64,000 nt of DNA from an uncultured Lachnospiraceae bacterium (GTDB lineage: Bacteria > Bacillota > Clostridia > Lachnospirales > Lachnospiraceae): NCBI GenBank assembly GCA_947172645.1, contig CAMWBY010000017.1:1-64000 (forward strand), read 5' to 3'. Below, piece after piece: positions 58,541 to 64,000 of this stretch. A program made the position numbers and the translations under genes. The notes under the pieces are model-generated. The model ran no database searches, was not told where the DNA came from, and worked only from the letters and a program-made list of their open reading frames with translations. Position 1 is the stretch's first letter. Every line of letters begins with the position of its first letter.

Positions 58541-59620
58541 ATGGCAACACTAACTGACATCGCCGTCGCCTGCGGTGTATCTAAAGCCACAGTATCGAGA
58601 GTATTGAATAACGATTCTGATTTTTCCGTTTCTCCGCAGACGAGAAACGACATTCTTTCCGCCGCGGCTTCTATGAACTATGACACAGACAGGCAGCTCC
58701 GCTCCAAGAAAAAGCAAAATACAACCGCTTCCTCTGAAAACACCGGCAAGTCCACTTTAAAAATCGGAATTCTCTCCCATGATTTAAGCGAGATTCCGAC
58801 TTGTGACGATTACTATAACCAAATTTTTTCGAACATTGTTTCCACCCTGAACAATCCGTCCCTGCCTTTCCACTTTGAGTTCCGACATTCTTTCCACGAT
58901 TCCTATAAAGAACTGGAAGGCCTGGACGGTTTAATTGTGTTGGGAAAGCTCCGCCTGGACCCTTCCCATCCCGTCATAGCTTCGATTAAGTATAAGTTGG
59001 CTGTGGATTATCAAGCGCCGGACAACCTGTTTGATTCCGTCCGGATAAACTTCTATGAAGCAGTGAACACCGCCATCTCCTACTTCCATTCCCAAAAGCT
59101 TTATGACATCGGCTATGTCGGCGCCTATGATTACATCTCGGATTTTAGTACCGGGAAAATAGAGAAAACCCTGGACTACCGCCACAAGGCTTTTATCAAT
59201 TATTGTCTTCACAATCAGATTGACCCCCAGAAGAAAATCTGGATTACCGATTCTTTCGCTTCCGAAGACGGATACCGTATGATCAAATCCATTATTGCAA
59301 AAAAACAGCTTCCCACCGCGTTGCTGTTTGCCTCGGACGACCTGGCTCTTGGCGCCTATAAGGCTTTTCAGGAACATCATATTGAAATTGGAAAAGACGT
59401 TTCCGTCATCGGCATCGACGACCTGTATTTTACAAGTTTCTTAAGTCCGCCGTTAACAACAGTGTCCCTAAATATACCCTTAATCGGCACCGTTGCCGCC
59501 GATACGCTGCTGTCCCAGATTCAGGGGCGCGCCTATCCTCTGACCATCCATCCCCCTATCCGCCTGGTGGAGCGCAAAAGCTGCAGGCTTTTGTCCGGCA
59601 AAACTTTCCCAACCGAATAG
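58541..59620 (+). CDS. LacI family transcriptional regulator
   Basis: ATLTDIAVACGVSKATVSRVLNNDSDFSVSPQTRNDILSAA. Confidence 0.96.
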   Translation: MATLTDIAVACGVSKATVSRVLNNDSDFSVSPQTRNDILSAAASMNYDTDRQLRSKKKQNTTASSENTGKSTLKIGILSHDLSEIPTCDDYYNQIFSNIVSTLNNPSLPFHFEFRHSFHDSYKELEGLDGLIVLGKLRLDPSHPVIASIKYKLAVDYQAPDNLFDSVRINFYEAVNTAISYFHSQKLYDIGYVGAYDYISDFSTGKIEKTLDYRHKAFINYCLHNQIDPQKKIWITDSFASEDGYRMIKSIIAKKQLPTALLFASDDLALGAYKAFQEHHIEIGKDVSVIGIDDLYFTSFLSPPLTTVSLNIPLIGTVAADTLLSQIQGRAYPLTIHPPIRLVERKSCRLLSGKTFPTE

Positions 59621-59643
59621 GGAAAGTTTCTGTGCATCATAAG

Positions 59644-59672
59644 ACGCGAGGACACTTCACATGCCCTCGCGT
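59644..59672. terminator. hairpin between convergent LacI and ABC operon
   Basis: ACGCGAGG ... CCTCGCGT. Confidence 0.6.
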
Positions 59673-59702
59673 TCTCATATTCTGATATGCTTTTCATCTA
59701 TA

Positions 59703-60536
59703 CTAATTCTTCATACCCGTTACGGCAATACCCTGGATAATCTGTTTCTGGAAGAACATATACACCACCAGCACGGGCAGAATCGAAATGACCGTCCCTG
59801 CCATAAGGAGCGGATAATCCGTCGCATAAGTCCCTTTAAAGAAATTTAACAGCAGCGGTACCGTGAAACTTTCCGTCTTGTTCAGGAAAATCAACGGATA
59901 CAGGAAATTGTTCCACTGTCCCAGGAATACGAAAATTCCAAACGCCGCCAGGGAAGGCTTTACCAGAGGCAGTACAATCTTAAAGAAAATAGAAGGCACC
60001 CGCGCCCCGTCGATGATGGCCGCTTCCTCCAACTCGTTGGGAAGCGCGGCGATAAACTGGCGCATCAGGAATACGCCGAACGCATTGAACAACGCGGCAG
60101 GAAGTATCAGGGACATATGCGTCCCCAAAAGCCCCAGGTTCCTCATGATAATAAAAAGCGGTATCATCGTCACCTGTGACGGTATCATCATCGTCGCCAG
60201 GAACAACATAAAGATTACGTTATGGCCCCTGAATTTCAACTTGGCAAACGCATATCCTGCCATGGAAGCCGTCAATAGCTGAATGACCACGACCACTGCC
60301 GCAATATAGAAACTGTTAAAGTAAGCCCTCCCAAAAGGCAGCGCCTGCAAAGACTCGGGATAGTTCTCCCACACAAAAGGGTCCGGAAGAATCTTCGGCG
60401 GAACCGCAAAAGTCTGTCCCATATTTTTGAGGGAACTTAAGATAGTCCACAGGAACGGGAGCACCATCACTACCGCCCCCAGGCTTAGGACAATATATAA
60501 AACCACTTTTCCAATACTTATCTTCTTACTGTTCAT
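59703..60536 (-). CDS. carbohydrate ABC transporter permease (MalG-like)
   Basis: ALPNELEEAAIIDGARVPSIFFKIVLPLVKPSLAAFGIF. Confidence 0.95.
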   Translation of the reverse strand: MNSKKISIGKVVLYIVLSLGAVVMVLPFLWTILSSLKNMGQTFAVPPKILPDPFVWENYPESLQALPFGRAYFNSFYIAAVVVVIQLLTASMAGYAFAKLKFRGHNVIFMLFLATMMIPSQVTMIPLFIIMRNLGLLGTHMSLILPAALFNAFGVFLMRQFIAALPNELEEAAIIDGARVPSIFFKIVLPLVKPSLAAFGIFVFLGQWNNFLYPLIFLNKTESFTVPLLLNFFKGTYATDYPLLMAGTVISILPVLVVYMFFQKQIIQGIAVTGMKN

Positions 60537-61398
60537 AATTCACCCACCTCTTTGAGCCATACATCTGTATCAATGTAATAAGCAGAATAATAACAAACAA
60601 CATCATGGAAGCCGCACACGCCCTGCCCATTTTAAAATCTACAAAGGCGTTTTGGTAAATATGATATACAAGCGTGTAACTTGCCTTCACAGGTCCTCCC
60701 TTGGTCATGACAAAGGCCTGGTCGAATACCTGGAAAGAACTGATAATTGTCGTAATCAACACAAAGAACAGCGTGGGAGAGAGCATCGGGATAGTAATAT
60801 GCCAGAATGTATTCCATTTGTTCGCCCCGTCTATCTGGGCCGCCTCATAGTACACTTCCGGTACATTTTGAAGCCCGGCAAGCAGCAGGACCATGTTGTA
60901 ACCCACATTCCACCACACCGACACGATGACAATCGAAATCAGCACCATCTTAGGGTCTGTCAGCCATTTCGGCCCTTCGATGCCGATAGCCGCCAGCGCA
61001 GAATTAATCAAGCCGAAGTCTCCGTTAAAAATCCATGTCCAAATAACGCCCACCGATACCGAGCCCGTGACCACCGGCATGAAATAGAACAGCCTGTAAA
61101 AAGTCTTTCCTTTAATCTTCTGTACCGCCAACGCAAGCGCCAACGCCAACACCATGTCAACCGGGATAAACATTAACGAATACACCACCGTGTTGCCCAG
61201 GGACTTCGTAAAATCCGAATCCCCAAGTTGATGGATGTAATTTTGCAGTCCGGCAAATTCCATTGCAGGAGCGATACCATCCCATGTATTAAAACTGATA
61301 ATAAAACTCATAAAAAGGGGTATGACCGCAAACGTAACCAACCCGATTAACTGCGGCCCCACAAAGACCCATCCCCACATTCTACGTTTTTTTTGCAT
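60526..61398 (-). CDS. sugar ABC transporter permease (MalF-like)
   Basis: NVPEVYYEAAQIDGANKWNTFWHITIPMLSPTLFFVLI; start trimmed to MQKKRRMWGW. Confidence 0.94.
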   Translation of the reverse strand: MQKKRRMWGWVFVGPQLIGLVTFAVIPLFMSFIISFNTWDGIAPAMEFAGLQNYIHQLGDSDFTKSLGNTVVYSLMFIPVDMVLALALALAVQKIKGKTFYRLFYFMPVVTGSVSVGVIWTWIFNGDFGLINSALAAIGIEGPKWLTDPKMVLISIVIVSVWWNVGYNMVLLLAGLQNVPEVYYEAAQIDGANKWNTFWHITIPMLSPTLFFVLITTIISSFQVFDQAFVMTKGGPVKASYTLVYHIYQNAFVDFKMGRACAASMMLFVIILLITLIQMYGSKRWVNYEQ

Positions 61399-61524
61399 CC
61401 TTTTCCTCCTCACTTTCCTACGGAACAAAAGCGAAAACCATCTTTTCATCACGAGGAAGTACAAATAACTCCCTATGATACGAGAAAGGGGCTGACTGCC
61501 CCTTTTCTCTTTCACGGTCTTATC

Positions 61525-62919
61525 CTACTGATTCTCAGCAATAATTTCCGCACCCTTCTCTTCTGCTTTCGCCAAAACTTCACTCACATCTGCGCCGCTG
61601 ACATAAGCCTCCTCAAAAATAGACTTTGTTGCGTCTGCAAATCCCGGATATAATGCGTCCCTCACTTCCGCATCGCCCATAGTCCATCCTGTAGCGCGTA
61701 CATTTAAAATATGTTCCACATGTTGAGGCACCTGGGAATCTGTCATAAGGCTGTCAAGCGTCTTAACAGAAGGCACCGAAGTTCCCACGCCTTCAATTCT
61801 TGCCTGCTGCCCTTCCGTACCACAGTAGAAAGACACAAACTCCATAGCTTCTTCCAGATGTTCAGAACTTGCATTGACGCTTAAGTAACCGCAACATACC
61901 TGCGCTGGAGAATACTGCGCCCCGTCTTTGGAAGGATAAGGAATATAGTCAAAGTCAATACCTTCATTATAGAATGTCTTCGTCAGCCAACGGCCTGCCG
62001 CAATAAAGCCTGTCTGGCCCGACATAAACATCGCATCTTCGCCCTGCCCATCCGGCAGCGTTCCGCCATATACGAACTTACCATCCTTCAAGCCGTCGCA
62101 AATATACTGCAAAGACTCTTTTGCCTTATCGTCAAATTTGTAAGTTTCTCCGTTCCAAACCGTGCCGCCGTTAGCAAATACCCAGTTGTAAAGCCTGATA
62201 TTGTCGCCGCCCTGAATCATGCCGCTCTTGCCGTTATCCTTCAGGGTATTACAAATCTTATCGAAATTTTCCCAGTTCCACTCTCCCTTTTCAAATAATT
62301 CCTGAGGGTCGTCACAACCTAAATCGCTCAACATTTTCGGTGAATAATACAGTACCATAGGGTTACAGTCTACAGACAGCCCGTAAACGCCTTCGTCTGT
62401 CCTGGAAGCGCCCCATACGCTGTCATCAAAGTCGGATTCTTTTATGTAAGAAGCGTCTGACGCAAGAAAGTCTCTCAGATTTGCCACTGTGCCATTCTTG
62501 ACTAATTGGCTGATAATAAGGTCTTCCACGAAGATTACGTCCGCCGCCGTACCTCCTGCAAGCTGCGTAATCAACTGTTGATTATATCCGTCCGACGGAG
62601 CCGCCTCAAAAGTAACATGGACTCTGTCTTGTGCATTGTTGTATGCATCCACTGCCTGTTGGTATACTTTAATCTCATCCGCATTACCACGGGCAGTATA
62701 TACGATTTCTACCTTCTCACCGGTACTTTCCTCCGAAGATTCTTCCGCCCCTCCCTGGCTTGACTCCTCGGTTTCTGCTGCCGCGGGCGCTTCGGTTTCC
62801 GCCGATGCGTCAGAAGCAGGCTCCGAACCGGCGCTGTCCTGGGTTCCTCCGCCGCAGCCGCTTAGCACTGTCATCGCGGCAAGAATACCCGCCATTGCAT
62901 AAACTACTTTCTTTTTCAT
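61525..62919 (-). CDS. sugar ABC transporter substrate-binding lipoprotein
   Basis: MKKKVVYAMAGILAAMTVLSGCGGG lipobox; family 1 SBP. Confidence 0.94.
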   Translation of the reverse strand: MKKKVVYAMAGILAAMTVLSGCGGGTQDSAGSEPASDASAETEAPAAAETEESSQGGAEESSEESTGEKVEIVYTARGNADEIKVYQQAVDAYNNAQDRVHVTFEAAPSDGYNQQLITQLAGGTAADVIFVEDLIISQLVKNGTVANLRDFLASDASYIKESDFDDSVWGASRTDEGVYGLSVDCNPMVLYYSPKMLSDLGCDDPQELFEKGEWNWENFDKICNTLKDNGKSGMIQGGDNIRLYNWVFANGGTVWNGETYKFDDKAKESLQYICDGLKDGKFVYGGTLPDGQGEDAMFMSGQTGFIAAGRWLTKTFYNEGIDFDYIPYPSKDGAQYSPAQVCCGYLSVNASSEHLEEAMEFVSFYCGTEGQQARIEGVGTSVPSVKTLDSLMTDSQVPQHVEHILNVRATGWTMGDAEVRDALYPGFADATKSIFEEAYVSGADVSEVLAKAEEKGAEIIAENQ

Positions 62920-63134
62920 GTTTATTTGTCTCCTTTCTTTTAGTAAACATATCTTGTTTATCAAATAAACTTTTCATATGTTTTGTAAACTCAATATAGC
63001 ATTGTTTCGTGGCAATGTCAACAATATTCTTGTATTTATTTCTAATAATTTGCTATTTTTGACTAAAAACATGTTGATTTTTATATTTATATATGTTAGT
63101 TTAGTAAATAAATAAATGAAAAGGAGAATTTTAT

Positions 63135-64000
63135 ATGAAGAAAATTACAATAACGCATCAAGTAAACATGCTAAACTCACATCATATAACGCACTCTCTC
63201 TGCGCAGATTTGACAGAGCATTGCTATGAACTCCAATATGACGCGGCCACAGGCTCCCAGGTTACCACCGTTGCGCAAATGCCCGTGTCAGATACTCCCT
63301 GCATCTGTCTGCATATCACGGCGCCGGCGCTCGGCATTGCAGGCGTATGGAAACCCGACTCCGGCTTTCGCAAGAATCTCACCGGCGACTGGTCAATTCC
63401 CCAACACGTCAATTTGAGCCACTCCGCACCTGTCATCTGCTTTTTCGACTATACTGGCCAAAACCGTCTTACTGTCGCCTTCAGCGAAGTAAGCAGAGAT
63501 ATCTCGTATATTGCCGGAATACACGAAGAAACCGGGGATATTCATATAGACCTGATATTAACCGTACCGCGCCCTATGGAAAACTGCCGTTTTTCCTGTA
63601 GAGTCGACTGCCGCTGCCTGCCTTTCCATAAGGTTATCCATGAAGTATCCGAATGGTGGGACGCCCTGCTCCCCGACGCGCCCATGCCTGTGCCGGAATG
63701 CGCCCGGCTGCCCATGTATTCCACATGGTATTCCTATCACCAGGACATGACGGACGAATCTTTATATGAGGAATACATACAGGCGGCGCAAATGGGGATG
63801 CGCGCAGTCATCATAGACGATGGCTGGCAGACCACGGACAACAGCCGCGGCTATGGATTTTGCGGCGACTGGGAACCGGCTGCTCCTAAATTTCCGGATT
63901 TTCGCTCCCATGTAGAAAAAATCCATTCACTGGGCATGAAATGCCTTATCTGGTATAGTGTGCCTTTTGTGGGAGAGTACTCCGGCCTATGGGAACGTTT
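63135..64000 (+). CDS. alpha-galactosidase GH36 (partial, runs off window)
   Basis: My translation from ATG 63135 (after AAGGAG) is open to 64000: ...PMYSTWYSYHQDMTDESLYEEYIQAAQMGMRAVIIDDGWQTTDNSRGYGFCGDWEPAAPKFPDFRSHVEKIHSLGMKCLIWYSVPFVGEYS... Confidence 0.9.
   Translation, partial: MKKITITHQVNMLNSHHITHSLCADLTEHCYELQYDAATGSQVTTVAQMPVSDTPCICLHITAPALGIAGVWKPDSGFRKNLTGDWSIPQHVNLSHSAPVICFFDYTGQNRLTVAFSEVSRDISYIAGIHEETGDIHIDLILTVPRPMENCRFSCRVDCRCLPFHKVIHEVSEWWDALLPDAPMPVPECARLPMYSTWYSYHQDMTDESLYEEYIQAAQMGMRAVIIDDGWQTTDNSRGYGFCGDWEPAAPKFPDFRSHVEKIHSLGMKCLIWYSVPFVGEYSGLWER

Noticed and set aside
1-64000. CRISPR arrays, rRNA, tRNA, prophage, transposases
   Set aside because: No direct-repeat/spacer pattern, rRNA signature, tRNA cloverleaf with T-loop, or phage/transposase proteins recognised in the window.

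Overview
The window looks like chromosomal DNA from an anaerobic, spore-forming Firmicute of Lachnospiraceae type. This rests on SpoIIID and SipL-like proteins, several glycoside-hydrolase/ABC loci, and sigma/ABC modules. Coding density is high. I recognise no rRNA, tRNA, CRISPR array, prophage or transposase. Main content: (i) two guaA-like genes 2.5 kb apart, one with a shortened glutaminase domain that lacks the catalytic Cys; (ii) housekeeping and sporulation genes (spoIIID, asnS, murI, ispE, pyrD/pyrK/pyrC, sipL-like); (iii) a glycan locus (GH42, GH29, GH31, LplB/LplC-type ABC importer, YesM/YesN-type two-component pair) whose enzymes match fucosylated xyloglucan side chains; (iv) a second sugar locus (LacI, ABC importer, GH36 running off the right edge); (v) a four-gene overlapping sigma/membrane protein/ABC module; (vi) ANT(6)-like and APH(3')-like enzymes and three MATE transporters. 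Observations outside the ORF track: a perfect 18-bp hairpin that sequesters the spoIIID ribosome-binding site; an unlisted 50-codon hydrophobic ORF whose stop codon lies inside a 13-bp bidirectional terminator hairpin (type I toxin-like, 52277-52429); a remnant of an HI0074-family nucleotidyltransferase-partner gene (54320-54490); and a branched multi-hairpin element upstream of pyrC (56840-56970). All calls come from reading the sequence and recalled family knowledge. No searches or folding programs were run.
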